64,000 nt of DNA from Anopheles merus (GCF_017562075.2 NC_054085.1:21302808-21366807), one strand, 5' to 3'; positions 33,820 through 48,180 are shown, counted from the first letter of the stretch. The notes: generated from the letters alone by a model not told the origin. Numbers and translations are program-made.

Positions 33820-36800
33820 TCTTTACAATTAAAAATCTATAGCAAATTTGATTTTTGGCAGTACAGTGTCTTCAACATTTTAAACAAAACTGCCTTTTGG
33901 ACCTTTCATTAGAATAAACAAAATCTAAATATTTGAAGACAGCGAAATAAATCCATATCCAAACACTTATCGCTGCAAAGAGTTGTTTAATGCGCTCACA
34001 ACAAAAATATGAATATCATCAAATATATTCAAAACAATGTACAAAACGAGCTTTAAAACTGCTTTTAATTTAAATTCAAATCTGCCCATTAGCGTTTATA
34101 GCTGATCACGTTTGCGGTGCACCACAGATTTTTATGAACGTTGCATACATTTTACACGCCTGTAGCTAGTAGCTTTCATTGCCGATTAAACATCAAACCG
34201 TAAAAAGTGATTAACTGTTGCAGATGGTTTCAAATGCTCACTCGCTCGCCTCCACCACCACCGGCAAAACGGTTGGCGTTCTCGGCATTGTTAATTTTTA
34301 TTACACTAATCCCCTTCCGTGGGTTGTTGGTTGCCGTTTTTCCCACTCTGCTCATTTGTCCCAAATCCATCTGCTTCTATCGTTTGCTGCTGTTGCTGTT
34401 GCAAATGCATCCGCGCAAAACAAAACGATTCCAGTGCAGTCCGACCGAGTCCGCGTCGGTCATAAAACAAATCAGCAGCACGGAAACGCATCCTTTGCCC
34501 CTGAACGCAACCAGCGCCGGGATGCGCCCCGCTGGCCACTTTTTATCAAATAAAAGAAGCGAAGCGCAATGCTCGCTGTTTTTTTTTACAACATCCGACA
34601 ACAAATTGGTATTTCATCGCGTACTTCCTTCACCACTCGGGAGCTGGGTGGCGTGTTTTTGCCAGCCCCCTCTCGGTCGTTGCATAATTTTTATGAACGG
34701 ACACCCGTGTGTTTTGGACCAAACTTCTCGCGCATTTCTCGTTAAAGTGCAGTAAAACATTGTCGTGGTTGAGTTCCGCAGCGCGTTTGGGCCAGCGAGA
34801 CAGAGGAGATTGAACGGAACTCGAGCGTCTGTGGAAGCTGAAGGAAAAACTTCTCACGCTCACCCGCTGTTGATACCTTGTTGGACTGCTCGACAGGAAT
34901 CGGAGTCGCTTCGCTGGTGCTAATTTCGTGTTTCTTTCGAGCTGGTAGATTTATTTACCACACCCGCGTGCACTTCTTGAACGGGGAATTCACCGGAAAA
35001 AAAAGCACTGGCAGCAAATGGTTCGCACAGAACGAAATGAATTCAATTTAATCTTCGTGACATTTCAATTTACCTCGGACCGTCTGTCGGTGCAACAATT
35101 GTTGCATTGATGCACAGTTGTGTGTGTGTGTGAATCTGTGCTGCCGCCGTCCTGCGATCGTTTGTTACGTCCATCATCACCTTCCGCTCAACCGGGCCAT
35201 CGGTTGCAAACCGCGAACCCGAAGGAACGGAATGAAAGAACTAATTTTAATTAAATTATTTTACCATTTTCTATGCTGTCTAAATCGGCCGTGCTTTTCT
35301 TGCCCAAACCTCTCTGTTTCCCTCAGTAACTCATTTAAAACCCTTAGAAACACTGCATGGACCAACGCTGAACGTGCAACGGTTGCACCTCGTTCGGTGT
35401 GTTGTTTCGTGCATCATTCGATCGAAACATCTCACTCAGCATTTTCCCCCGATCCCCTTCACCACCTACCCCCCCCCCCCCCATGCACCTTCTTTAAAAT
35501 CGTATTGAAATGAATGGAAAAAAAGGAAATAAACGAGGCCAACGCCAAGCGGTTTTGTGAAGCCGGCACATCATTAGCTAAAAGTTTCCGCCCGCTGTCG
35601 CTAATCAACGCCCCATTCAATATTGGCCCGTCGCAACGAACATCTTCTGTTTTGTCTTTCCACTTGCTGGTGGTGGTGTAATTCATCCATACCGGCGCGT
35701 GTTTTTTTTTTTTCAAAAGCAACGACACGATGATCTTATGATCAAGCTGGGTTTCAAATCCGACGGAAACCTTGAGCCAACGTTCACGATAGCAGCATTT
35801 GGTGCAACTTTTGCCAAAGTGAAATGAGAAACTTTTTGCTGACTTTGCCCTTTAATCCAGCCCGCCGGTTTACGGTGGAACGAGCGGACTTACAAAGTTG
35901 CACGATCGTTTCAGTGAGGACGAATTGGACGGTTTCGGGATGCTTTTGGTGGCAGAAAGAGCGGCATACCGGTTAGTGTATAGTGTGATTAAAATCTTCT
36001 ACGGTGATAATGAGCCGGTGTGATTATGCTTAGATAAGTTTAGATCTTGTGAGATTGGTGATAGAATTGAATTTTTGATAATATCCTTTTGCCAAAGCAC
36101 TAGGAAAATACAGCAAAAAAGCACTTTTTATTTTGCTTTCTAATGACTTTAAAATGAAAAGGAAATTTAATGTGAAACATAGTACACTTTTGCTTAGCAA
36201 ACGTTTAACTTCTTGAATGCAGTGATAAATCATTTCAAATTGTGATCGATTCGTTTTTAAGCTCTACTCCATTGATGTATAATTAAAGAGTGTGAGAAAA
36301 TTGTAACTAAGGCCACATTTATGAAACATTAATGGTTATGTAGCCTGCAGTGTGAAGAACACGAGGGTATTTTTTATTTTCACTCAGTATTTATCAAAAT
36401 ATTAGAAAATTTTAATTCAAAATTGCATCTTAAGGTACCAATTATAGCTATAGTGTTCCTAGCAATTCGCCATAGCTGTACCAATTGTGGCTGTATGCTA
36501 AAACTCGTGGATATTTACATAACAAATTACTTTGTGACATTGTTTTATCTGAAATCAACTAATAATAAATTCACTGCAGCAATATAAGTATGTAAACACC
36601 ACTAAATACGTAAAATTAATTTCAAATATCCGTTTTCTATCACTGATTGTATTGATATCCACGCTCAATACGAAGCTGTTATACGATACGTATAACGATA
36701 CGAAGATGAGCACAAATTAGGGTGGTCTGTTTGAATTTGTTTAAATGAAGAATCGTAGCCATAGTTCAACTATCTTCTGACCAAGATACTTCTGGCCAAG

Positions 36801-39800
36801 ACTAGCACTAACTATCGCTCAGGGAACAACAAGAGCGCATTTGGCAATAAGGCGACACGAGCAGCTTCAGATTTCACTTTCTTCGTATGAAAGTCTTTCA
36901 AAACTGCATTATTTTGGTGAAACTGGTTCGATTTCATTCTACTGATTATTCCATTGATTACTGATCACTTGTAAACTACGCGCCACGACCAAAACGACAG
37001 TTGTCAAAAAAGCATCCATAGTATACTGCGATATTTGGTACACCGAAGGTTAGTTGTACCAATTATGGACGTACAGAAAAAAGGCATATTTTCGATGAAA
37101 TTTTGGTAAATTTTGATGTGTAGTCGTTAAATAACTAATATTTTGCACCAAAATGATGATTTTGAGATGAAATTATGGTTAGGTGCTTGAAAATCGCTAA
37201 TATCCTACAGTGCTGCTCTTAGCAAAATGGTAAGAGATACTAAAAATCTTGGCAACACAATTTAAAAGGGTGATATTTAACAAACGGAAGTGAGCAGTAT
37301 GGAACTAATGAAACGCAATTGTGTTAAAATGTTCATATTTGAAATAAAAAAATCCTTCCGTGGTTTTAGAATGCAAATAGACTGTTTTAGAGCGAAAATA
37401 GTGTTCGTAATAGCCATACACTTACCCCAGTGCTATTCCAAAATGTATATGTATTCCTGAATTTAGGCAGCTGTCAGACAAATGTTTAGTGAAATTTCCA
37501 GCTATTGAAAAGTGAGATATATTTAACGTTTAAAACATTTTGTTTTGAATAAAGTTAAACAATAAATATTTCTTTTTTCTTCTACAAAATTAGTTTATAC
37601 ACAATTTGCTTACATGGTAAAATAAGGTAAGAACGAACGATGTGGAACGTTTTCCAGTCGCTTCTTTGTCTTATAGACCTTCTCGGAAAATACAGAGTTT
37701 CATTATTTCATTTCATCATTTAGACATCTTTGAAAATTATGCATAAATGTAAAAAAGTCATTTTGAGTCGAGCAGCTTCCCTTCCTTGGCTTAATATTCA
37801 CGAAACACTTCAATATTGGTTAATATAAAACTGAACTTGAATAAAATTAGTTATGTGTTACCAGTGTTAGTCATTCGACTCTATTGGACTTTATGTGTGT
37901 ATTGAATGTGGTGTAATGCAAAAGTGAAATTACTGTCTTAGTCTTAGTTATTAATTGTCTCTGCATAGTTACCGCTACCGTGCCGTGGAAAAACTGGCTG
38001 CCATCTGCAAAAAGCTCGTCGCATCGAAAAACCACACATTGGCAGAATTCAAAACAATAATAGCTATGCCTCTTGACAGAAGCCCGAGCATTTGCTAGTG
38101 ATTTGTTGTACCTCAGTAAAGACCTTCAGATCCTGCAATTCAACCGATATTTCCATTCGATTCCCTACGTGGATGGTCGATGCAGTATCTACTCCTGGCT
38201 TCGCTTCCCTTTCTGTCAACTACTTTCAATGTAATGCTGCCAATAATTTTTTTTCTTTTTGTAATCCAATTCCGATAATAACAATCAGTTCAGTTTAACA
38301 TCTCTTTCAGAGGTTAGCAGGGGTTGAACAAAGCTCTTTTTCAGTGTAGAAACGATATTTATATTGAGATAAACATATCAATATTCAATAGGATCAGCTT
38401 CTTTACCGGGATATATGGATTAGTGATTTAAAATTATAAGTAAAAGACACAAAAAATTAGTAAGGAGTAGGAAATAATGACCATGCTAAAACAGAATAAG
38501 TCACTATTTTAATATTTTTAGATCCTGTGCACTTAAGTTGCATAGTCAATAAAATAAATTCTTTAAATCTTAATTTATCTACTAATTTGTTTTTTGCAAC
38601 TATCATTGTGTTAATTTTTCGTCTGTTGTGTTTCCCTAATATTTGCGCAAATCAAATATTAAAGCAGCTTTTCCTGGGCATCACTCCCAATTTTTATCAT
38701 TTTTTTTCGGTTGCCTAAGCTCGCACGACTCGCCACTTTAACAGCTCGTTACCACACATTACAAACTACTTACAGCAATGCAACTCCTTCAGCACCACAC
38801 ACCCATCCCGTCGATTATTTGGAAAGTTTTTCCTCCTTCCCAGCATTTAATCCCCAATCCGCCAAACGAGGCGCACTGCAACAGGGGGTACTACTGGCGC
38901 ATACGCCCTAACTAAATTAGCGTCGGACGTACGAAGAATTGCATTGCAAAACTCCCCAACCCCTTTCCTCCGTAACCACCTACAATGCTGGCAGTGAGTG
39001 TGGCGCTTAATCCGACACCGAAAGTATTTTGCTCGACAGTAATTAGACGTGTTAACGGGGATAAACCATTCAATTGCGGACTGCGCGCTTATGCGGACAC
39101 TTTTTTGTGCTTTGTTTCTTTTGTAGGATTTCCTACAGCTCCCTCGTTCTTCGCTCCCGTCCTGTATCTCTCCCTCTCTCTTTCAGCCCATCCCTGTGTG
39201 TGCATCTTTGCCCCTTTTTTTTCTTTTGCCCCACTTGGCTGCAACGGGCCGGGGCTTGTTTTTGCTCGTCCATCAACCCATTCAGGAAATGGTTTACCAT
39301 CACCATCATCGCTATCATCGCCTGTGCATCATCAGTGTAAAAGCTTCTTAGTATTTGTTGCACTGCATTGTGTGCAGTGGCTGTGCGAGAAGTGCAGGGG
39401 TGTGATGAGAATGGCAACAACAGTACGCTCACAAAAAAACCACCAGTTGAGGACACGAGCTAATGGAAATTCCGATGCAGCAGCAGCAGCAACACACTAA
39501 AGAGGGCCGCGCAACTGCAACTGTTCCCACCGAAGCAAGCGGATGCAGTTGAGCTTTGAATTGGATGGTCACGGACGGGCATTAAGGCAGTCGGGGGGAG
39601 GGAAACGATGGGAAGAAGAAGTGTTCGCACAGTGCTTACTTTGTATGGGAATGTAGGTTTAATGTTCCTTTTTTTGTTATTGCGGTATCTCTATTGTAGC
39701 TGATGTAAATTGGTATTTTTATTTGAGGTTTGCTTCCAAATTACAAACTTTGTTCATGATTAATCGTATGGCGGCTAAGGTGAAGGGCCAACATTTTTTG

Positions 39801-40571
39801 TGTTTTATAAACAAATAGAAAACATCTATCGTTTCATTAATTGCGATCTGGATACTTGAAAGATGTACAAAAATACCACCAAAAAATCAAATATGTACAA
39901 AACATCTTAAGAATACTTTTCAACTTTCGATACAAACCAAATAACAACTCAGACTCGCACTCGGAAAATGTATGACTTATTGAAGTAAAAGTCAAGTAGG
40001 CTCAAGTGCATTAAACTCAATAGTCTTTTCCCAGGAAAACCTTGCACTTGCTTTGCAGTTGAATCTTCTTCGATTGGATAATCTGAACTTTAACTGATCT
40101 GATCAATGGGTTGAAGTGTCCTCCTATCAACGGAAATGTCTTTTTATCGTCATCGTTCAAAGTAACCACTTAGACCGGACTATTACTACATTAATTGGAA
40201 GTATATTTCGATGTTCAATTCGTTCGTTAATGAAGCTCCCAATTTCCGATGTTTCAGATTCATCCGAAACTGACCTACGTAACTAGCGATCGATCGTAAA
40301 ACAAAAGAATTATTGACAACATTCCTTATTCAGAAAGGTCATTGTAAATTGAGCTGTGAACACTGTTGACAGGCCTAAAGACAAAACGAATAGTGTCCGG
40401 AAAGCCCCAAAAACGGAGCTTTTTACTATCGTGTTTATTTTTAATCATTTTAAGAAAAAAAAATTTCCTAATATTGTAACGTAATTGCTAGAAGTATCAA
40501 TTGGGTAAGATTTTTATTGGTAATATGCGATGTAGTTTGTTTCGTGTTGGTTTGCCGTTAACCGCACTATA
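33820..40571. other. Long unique AT-rich interval
   Basis: The parts 34.2-35.9 and 38.7-39.6 kb are GC-richer and may hold regulatory islands (AATTTTAATTAAATTA at 35244-35259). 35.9-38.7 kb is AT-rich with repeated ACCAATTATGG-like words near 36440, 36480 and 37060. No gene recognised. Confidence 0.5.
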
Positions 40572-40916
40572 CAGCAATTATCCGCAGTACGCGATACTCG
40601 ATATACGCGAATTCACAGTACGCGATTTCTCTAAATTTGACAGCTCCATGTGTTTTTTGCAAATATTTTAATTCTTTAAAATATTTTATGCTCGTTTTGA
40701 ATTTCCATATTGTTCTTAATGCATTTTGTATTAAAGTTGTGCAAAAGATACCTGTTTTATAACAAAAAACTTTAATGCAAAACTCATTGGCGATATATTT
40801 CAACCCTCGAACCGGTAGTGTAAACTATTTTTTCCATAGGAATCCGCTATACGTGATAACTCGAGATACGATAACGCGCTCGGTCTCGTGCGATAGCGTA
40901 TATCGGATAATGACTG
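40572..40916. mobile_element. pogo-like MITE, CAGT/CATTATCCG ends
   Basis: 345 bp flanked by TA. The ends are CAGCAATTATCCGCAG and, reversed, CAGTCATTATCCGATA. Subterminal GCGATA/CTCGATA words repeat in inverted orientation. A CAG start with TA duplication is usual for pogo/Tigger-type elements. Confidence 0.55.
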
Positions 40917-41016
40917 TACATTCAAAAAAATAATAGGAAAAAAATATCAACGAAGGCCTGTAATTTGCTATTGTTTGCTACGAGATGCTTTTTCAATTTA
41001 TTTAGATTATTTAATA

Positions 41017-41197
41017 GAGGGTTTTCCCACGATTTATTGGTCAGTTCCCATGATTTTTTGGTGCGTTCACACGATTTTTTTATCGTATCCCATAGATTTT
41101 TTTTCGTTCCTATAACTAATTGATATTTTCCGATTGGATATCAATACAATTGGACCAAAAATTCTGTAAAACGGCCAAAAAATCGTGGGAAACCCTG
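41017..41197. mobile_element. TA-flanked MITE, GGGTTTTCCCACGA type
   Basis: 181 bp between TA dinucleotides. The ends read GAGGGTTTTCCCACGATTT and, reversed, CAGGGTTTCCCACGATTTT. The interior has several degenerate internal copies of CCCACGATTTTTTGG. Non-coding. Confidence 0.65.
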
Positions 41198-43258
41198 TAT
41201 AAAAAATTCATATTTATTTTAGCTTAAGTCCTTTGACTTGCTTCAAAAGCTCTTTGTAAATATACTTGTTTAACATTGTTTCCATTGTTTTGATACCAGT
41301 TCGCCAGGATAGACCTTAAGTTGCTTAAGCTACGGCTAATGAGAAAATAAATAGATAATAATCAATGCCTAATAAAAAAAATAATCGAACTATATTGCAA
41401 TGGAGACGCAAATAATCGAACCTAAAGTAATGAGCAATCCAAGGCCTATTATATAAAACAAAATCGACTCGATCATTATAAATTATATTTGAATTTTGTA
41501 ACGTAATTATTCATTACGCTTGTTTCAATATACATATTATTTGACATTGTTTAATTACATTTTATGTTTCCGCAATCTTACCGGCAATAAAAGCAGCAAA
41601 AAAAGAAGATTATTTCTTTACTCCTTTAGCAAAACCAGCAGAAACCCACCGAACAATCCATTCTGTGCGTCGTTCATGCTAAAGAATTAATTAATGAGGC
41701 TCGGTGGCACGTTGCCATTCCCGGCCCCGAACATTACCTCACAGCATACGACATAATGCGTTTTTTTCTCCTGTCCAAGCAGCGCAAAAAACCGCATCGC
41801 CTGTGTGCCACGGATGGTGGAATATTTTGACGGAGTTTCTTTCTTTTTTTCTGCATAACCATTCCCATCCGGTTCTACATTAAGCTGCCATCTTCCTCCT
41901 ACATGGCACATTTGGGCGCACTGTAAAGAGCACGACCGTCACTCGCCGGTGCATGTTAATGAGTGTACGTGATGGAAGGCTTCTGGTATGTAAAGCATCT
42001 CCTAAAATTTTGCTTCCCCACTCAACTTTTGGCGCTTCCTACCGCTCCATTATTGCTGTATGTAATGGAAGCTCGTTTTTTTTCTGTGTGTGTTGCCTTT
42101 CCTCTTTCGAGCATAGTTTGACATCCTGCAGAAAGCTCCGTTTCAGCGTGTGAGCGCTTGTGCGGTGGTTTGTCAAGGGAGTTGACGTTTTTATGGATTT
42201 ATTGTACCGCCCGGAGCCTGAACCGCCCGGCTAGGGCCAGGAGCGATCCAACGTTACTGCTTTAGCTTGCTCCAAAAGGCCGATTTAGTTTACCTCGGTG
42301 TTGGTGGGTGCTTTTTTTGTTTAGTGTCTCCACCATCTCGTGGTTTAGCGTACTTTCACACTGACCTCACTGGTAAAAGAAGCTGTCGTGTCGGTTGGTT
42401 AATGCTTCACTTCCAGTTTGCTGTCTTTTTTGCTGCTGCTACTACTACACACCAGCTCCACTGTCACAAACTCTGTCTCTCCCGCAAACACATGTATTGT
42501 TAACGACGAAGCAGTTGAGCGAACGGACCGAGGCAACGTACAAACAACGGCTCCGCAAAAAAAACGGCTCAAAAATAAAGCATCCCCTAAAGTAAACCTC
42601 AAAACATAAATAGCTCAACTAACTTCGAGTGAACGAGTACGTTTGACAAAACAAAAAGCAAAACAGCAAACAGCAAACATAAAAAAACAGGTAAAATCCT
42701 TACCAGAGAAGCTCACGCTAAGCCCAGCACAGGCGCGGCACAGGATGTGGGAGTAATTTCTGGTTTAGTGCGACAAGACACTTTTTCCAGCGGGGCTGCT
42801 ACAGCATATTGCGTGCGTGTAAGCCTGCATAATTAGCCGAAACGTGCTGCGCTGTGGCATCTTTCTCACATTGCTCTATTTGGAATGGGCGGCGAATGCG
42901 GTGAAGTTGTAAATTTGTCCGCCCCGTCGGCTTGGTAGGATCGTGAGAGCGTGCGTCATTGTGATTGACAGTTTTACTGCGCTTTCCTAAATTGTGTGTG
43001 TAGGATGTTGTGGTCTTTAATAAATTAATTAGTTTTACTGTTTCTGTTTATAGTTTCTACGTTTATCCCTTTCAGAGAGATTTATTTTTATTCGTGCAGA
43101 AGCGTACAGCACAAGTTACTTGCTTTTGAACAAGACTAGTTAATTTGGCTAGATTACAAGGTTACGCATTTTCATTTAAAAAAAAACCCATTTACTGTAA
43201 AGAATACGCCGAAAACACTGGTCTCGAAATGCAATTAAAATAAACAACTTATGACGAC
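41198..43258. other. Unique non-coding interval
   Basis: AT-rich at first, then GC-moderate from 41.6 kb, with a GAATTAATTAATGAGG cluster near 41684. No gene recognised. Confidence 0.5.
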
Positions 43259-43446
43259 GGGGCGGTCCCGTGGTACAGTCGTCAACTCGAACGACTCAAT
43301 AACATGCCCGTCATAGGTTCAAACCTAGAATGGACCGTCTCCCCGTAGTAACGGCTGACTATCAGGCTGTGTGGTAATGAATTATGTCTTGAAAGCCTGT
43401 AAAGACCAGCATGTCCGCGTAGGACACTATGCCGAATAGAAGAAGT
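43259..43446 (+). mobile_element. tRNA-derived SINE, copy A
   Basis: About 190-bp element with a pol III box A (TGGTACAGTCG, 43271-43281) and box B (GGTTCAAACC, 43316-43325), then a non-tRNA body. It is the best-preserved copy here and aligns over nearly its whole length with the reverse complement of 33309-33486. It resembles the anopheline SINE200 class in size and structure, from memory and unverified. Confidence 0.75.
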
Positions 43447-43531
43447 TCTTGTCGTATGACGAAGCCCATACAAGTCCTTGCACCAATACATCACGTTTTC
43501 TGATTCACGAGCTATACCGGTTCAGCAACCA

Positions 43532-44040
43532 ATACGGAACCGATTCCGGTCCAGGAACCAATAATGGTCATCCCGGTCCAAGAACTGATCCTGAACCCAT
43601 ACTGTTCGTGGAACTGATCCTGAACCCATACTGGTCCTGGAACTGATCAGGAACTCATACCTGCCCTAGAACCTATGATACCGGTCCTGCAACCGATCAT
43701 GAACCCATACAGGTCCTGGAATCTGTCATGAATTCATACTGGTCTTTGACCTGATCCCGAATCCATACAGGAATTGAAACTGATACTGAACCCATACCAG
43801 TCCTGGAACTACTTATGAATCAACATCAGTCCTGGAACTCAAAGTAAACCCATAAAGTTCCTGGAACTGATACTGAACCCATACCGGTCCTGGAACCGAT
43901 CATGAACCCATGGTGATCCAGAAAAAGCTTCTGATTTGATTTATTTGCATAGACTGTAGCTGGAACTGTTCCTGATTCGGATTCGGAACGATACTTGGTC
44001 CCGGTCCGGATATGGAACCGATACAATTCCAGTTCCAGTC
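43532..44040. repeat. 27-29-bp degenerate minisatellite
   Basis: About a dozen or more imperfect copies of a unit like GGTCCTGGAACTGATCCTGA followed by ACCCATAC. It starts about 85 bp after SINE copy A. The same unit recurs at 57600-57720. Confidence 0.75.
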
Positions 44041-44285
44041 GACAAACTATACCTGGCAGTGAATAAGCGTAGGAAATTTAACATAATTTGTGTAGTGATG
44101 ATATGCTAGGCTTTTTATTTTTATTTTTAATGGTCTGGTATATTAATTCTCTGTATGTTTAAGTACTTTCAATAAAATTATGAATGATTATTGTTAAAGA
44201 TTTGCTTCGTATTTTACTACTTAAACGACCTTAAAAAGACATTGGAATTTCAACCAATCGCTCCATCGACGGTCATTATCCTTAC

Positions 44286-44495
44286 TTCTTACTTCTTCTA
44301 TGGTACAACAACCGTTGCCGGTAAAGATCTGCCTGTATAGCGCTAGTTGGCTAGGCTTTCAGTGACTTATAAACTACCCATAATAGGATAGTCAAGTCCT
44401 ACGTGTGTGGACACGATTCATTCATGGATTGAAACCCTTAACAGGCATGTTATTGAGACGTGCGTGTTGACGACTGTGCCACGGAACCGTCGATC
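44286..44495 (-). mobile_element. tRNA-derived SINE, diverged copy C
   Basis: The minus strand carries the same tRNA-like head (CCGTGGCACAGTCGTCAAC and a GGGTTTCAATCC box B) and the AAAGCCT core of copies A and B, with a longer, different 3' part. Probably another subfamily. Confidence 0.65.
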
Positions 44496-47065
44496 GTTGG
44501 TTATTATAATTCCAATTCATATGCACCTCGAATAAACACATACTTTTCGATTCAACTGCCTTTAAAGATCTTGGTTATTGTGTTATCTGAATGTACTAAT
44601 GAATCTGAGAGGACATTTCAGCTCCCATGACGCTTCCTTTAGTTGAAACAGCTAAACTCCTAGCCGATAGCGAACCTAACACAGCGGCTTGTGAAGTACA
44701 ATATGGTTTTCCAATATGAATCGTCTATTAGGATTACAGTTTAGAAATCATCTAAGACTCGAGCTTTAAACGAGTTCCTTATCAACCCATACATTGATGC
44801 GATTGTTACAGACTGACGATTGTTATATCGACATCAGAAACCATTGTATCTTCATGAACTTGGAGAAAATCACTGTGATCACTGTTAATTTTTTACATGG
44901 TTTGAGCATTTACGACGATATATCAAGCAGCAAGTTAACCATCCTCACATAAACTGGTAAACAACTCTCTGTTGTTGTTTGGCAAACTGTCTATCTATAT
45001 CTAATTCACTTAATGTTACAATTCTTGCTAGTACACATTTAGGTGACTTTTCAAATGACAAACTCCCGGTGTTATGAATATAGTTTCGCGGTATCTGTAA
45101 ATGTTTCAGCATCTTCATTCTGAGTACAACACAATAAAAAAACAGTAAAGAATTCTTAGTCCCATCATCCAAGCATTCGAACGCAATTGGTGCACACACA
45201 CTTTTTCGATGCGATTTGTGACCACAACATTACGTTGTCAGCTTGAGGCCTTGAATCACCTTGAATGCAGTTTTAAATACAGGCAGCGTATAATTGTATC
45301 CTCTCTGATGAACCGAGGACACTTAAGTAATGTTATAATTAATGTGGAGTAGATAAACCGACGAATCTACACATACATGGCTATCCTAAGGGCACTCATC
45401 AACAATAAGTAGCTTTAATTACCCATGCAAAGCCGGCAGAATGAATTAACCTACTAGTGCATCATTGTTCCTGAAGTCTTGTGCGTCCCTCAAAGTGTCC
45501 CACTGTGCCTGTGCTCTCCATCGCCGGTGGCACATGTCCCTGTCATTTTGGTTTGCCAAATCGCTCAAGGCCACCAGCAAAAAAACCCGTCACAACGGGT
45601 TGCTTTCTTCTCCCTTTTTTTTGCTCGATCACTACCCTTCATTGGCTCCACCGGTACGTGTCCCGGAGGTGAAAGATAGGCTGCGACATGCGTATGCACT
45701 TCGCTTAATCATGTCAGACCCCGCAGGCCCTATTGGCTGGGACAACGGAAATTACATAATATTGCTCTCCCCAGCACCGGAATGCTGGGTGCTTGGGGCT
45801 GAAGGTAATGGTGTAGTTTTAGCATCCCTTTTAAACACGCTGTGCGCAATTCTTTATAAATAATGTATCGAGCGAAGGTTCGTTGTTTTCCCTTGTGCGC
45901 ATGGCCAGCGTGTGTAAGTTTTTGAACTATTCAATTAAGAATACTTTATCTAGCCTTTTTTTTGCAATAAATTACCTTGAAATTCTCTGCTTCGCTTTGC
46001 CTATCTCCAGCTGTGCCGTAATTCAGCAAAAATTCCACCACACGAAAAACAATGATCGAATAAAGATCGAATTCGAAATCGATCGTAATTGCCCCCTGTT
46101 CGGTTGACGTTGGGTAAATTTACGCCCCATGCTCGTGTCCCAACGCAAACAAAAACAAAACACAACCTTTTATGTTGCGAAACGAAGCCCTTCTTTTGAT
46201 GCTGATGTCTCAGCGGTGAAAAATGGTTGTGCCGCTCGAAACGGTTACCCACAGGCAGGAAGGGCTTAGCATAGCAAGCATAATGCGACATGTGACTTTC
46301 GAAAATGGTTCCACTGTTTGTTGCTGCTGCTGTCCTCTGAATGACCCATTCGTCCTCCCATTCCGGGGCTTGCAATTTCCCGTACGCCGATGCACAATGG
46401 TGCATCCCATTTGAGTCATCGCTCTCTTGTTCGATCGGTTTTATGGCCCTCGCGCTGCCTTCTGCTACTTCCACACCCCACACCAGGGCAGGAATTTTCA
46501 CACCTGCACACTCCGAAAACAGAAAAGCCTGCTTGCCAGGTATCCCATACCAACCAGCCCATGCCATGAGTCATGCGATGGGAAGAACGCAAGATAAAAG
46601 AAACGTATCCAGAATGGAACCAACCCGCTCCCAAATAAAGCCGGTGGAATCCGTGCGGGGAGAAGTGTAACAAAAACGCACATGCAATTATAGTAATCAA
46701 ACAGCCCGAATGCACCCTTTTTTCTCTCATTCCGAAGCTATGAGTTTTATGGCTTTTCGCCTAAAGGGCTTGGTAAAGCAGTTTTTAATAGCATGGTTCA
46801 TGATCGGTAGGGCATTACCTTCGGCTGGACACGCAGTACTGGCGAGAGGAGAGTGATCGCATTAAACACACCTGGAGAAGACAATAAATTGTTTTCCGGG
46901 AAGCGGTTTTCGGTTCGGTTGCGGTTCGGATGCTGTGCCTTTGCTGCACGGGAAGATTTTTGGTGAAATCAGCGAAACCTACCCGTGAATTTGTATAATT
47001 ATGATTCCTGACGACCTAAACGGTTGACCAAACGATTTACCGCTTCTAGTCGGAGGGAAGAATCA
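44496..47065. other. Unique non-coding interval
   Basis: No supported gene. Moderately GC-rich at 45.4-46.9 kb. The overlapping frames there share no domain or splice support. Confidence 0.5.

Positions 47066-47098
<33 letters not shown>
47066..47098. repeat. (ATT)11 microsatellite
   Basis: Uninterrupted ATT repeat with a short CATTATT continuation. Confidence 0.9.
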
Positions 47099-47754
47099 CA
47101 TTATTATTTTAAAAGTCAGTGTCGTAAAAATGTATCATTTCAAGATATCGTTAAGGCTAACGAATAAGTCTACGAAGAGTTTTGGAGTAGAGGCATCGTA
47201 ATAAAACACTTCGACCTTGAGAGGTTTTTGTGATAATAGGGACAAGAATTTACCGAAAATAAAGGGACATTCAACTATTGACATGATTTCGTTGAACCAT
47301 TGACTGTCAAACATTTTGTTGTAAAAAATAGGCAAGAATCGGACTAGAAAAGATGCATAGTCTTTGTAGCGTTCGTTTGTTTCCACCATGAAGTCCAAGA
47401 TCTTGCACATTAACCTTTATGTGTCCAAGATCCCATTTTACTTGGAAAAGCACCAGAGAGAATATCTCTGATCATTACAGAAATATGGTACGATTTACAA
47501 GTAAGAATATTATGTAAATATGGAGCATCGCTTGTGCACTTAAATGATAAACTTCAGAAAATGTTATTGATGAGGCTGGATAAAGCTAAGTTCTATGATC
47601 TTTTAAAGTTCCAGTAAATATGAAATATAAAATTTTTGGTATAGAAGTAATCGAAATGCGGTATTTCTCAAAAGATATTTCAATTTTGTTAAGACACTGT
47701 CCAGTACAGAAGGTTTCCAACTGATAACTCAGATCACTCAGAACAAAATTGGGA
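47099..47754. other. AT-rich interval with an unidentified minus strand frame
   Basis: The minus strand frame 47410-47135 encodes 91 residues rich in Phe, Leu and Tyr (for example FYNKMFDSQWFNE). No family is recognised, and AT-rich DNA makes chance frames of this kind common. Confidence 0.3.
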
Positions 47755-48065
47755 GATTCAGGATTCGGAAAATTCGAAGAATCAATCCCTAGAAGGATTC
47801 GATCGGATTGGTTCGCGTTTGTAGGATGTAAATCCTTAAAAGATTCTTTTGCGATCGGGATTTGATTGCGATTCGATTGGGATTTGATAGCGATTCGGTT
47901 GGGATTGGGATTCGATTGGGATTCGATTGGGAATTCTGATTGGGATTGGAATTGCGATTCTATTGGGATTCGCATTCGTTTGAGATTCGATTTGGGTTGC
48001 GATTCGATTGGGATTGAGATTACGATTCGATTGGGATTCTGATTGCGATTGCGATTGGGATTGCG
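47755..48065. repeat. GATTCGATTGG minisatellite
   Basis: Imperfect 6- and 12-bp units of GATTGG and GATTCG (for example GATTCGATTGGGATT), densest from 47860 to 48065, abutting the half MITE at 48066. Confidence 0.75.
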
Positions 48066-48180
48066 ATTGAAATTAAAGGCTGTCCCCGAGATACGCTATT
48101 TATTGGGGGAACGAGAAACCACGTATCTCTAATTTCGGCAGTCGAATCACGCAATTTTCAGTCAAAATATAGCAAATGTT
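48066..48180. mobile_element. Half of a pogo/Tigger-like MITE
   Basis: CTGTCCCCGAGATACGC followed by ACGTATCTC resembles one end of the element at 55195, but no opposite end is visible. A degraded or truncated copy. Confidence 0.3.
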
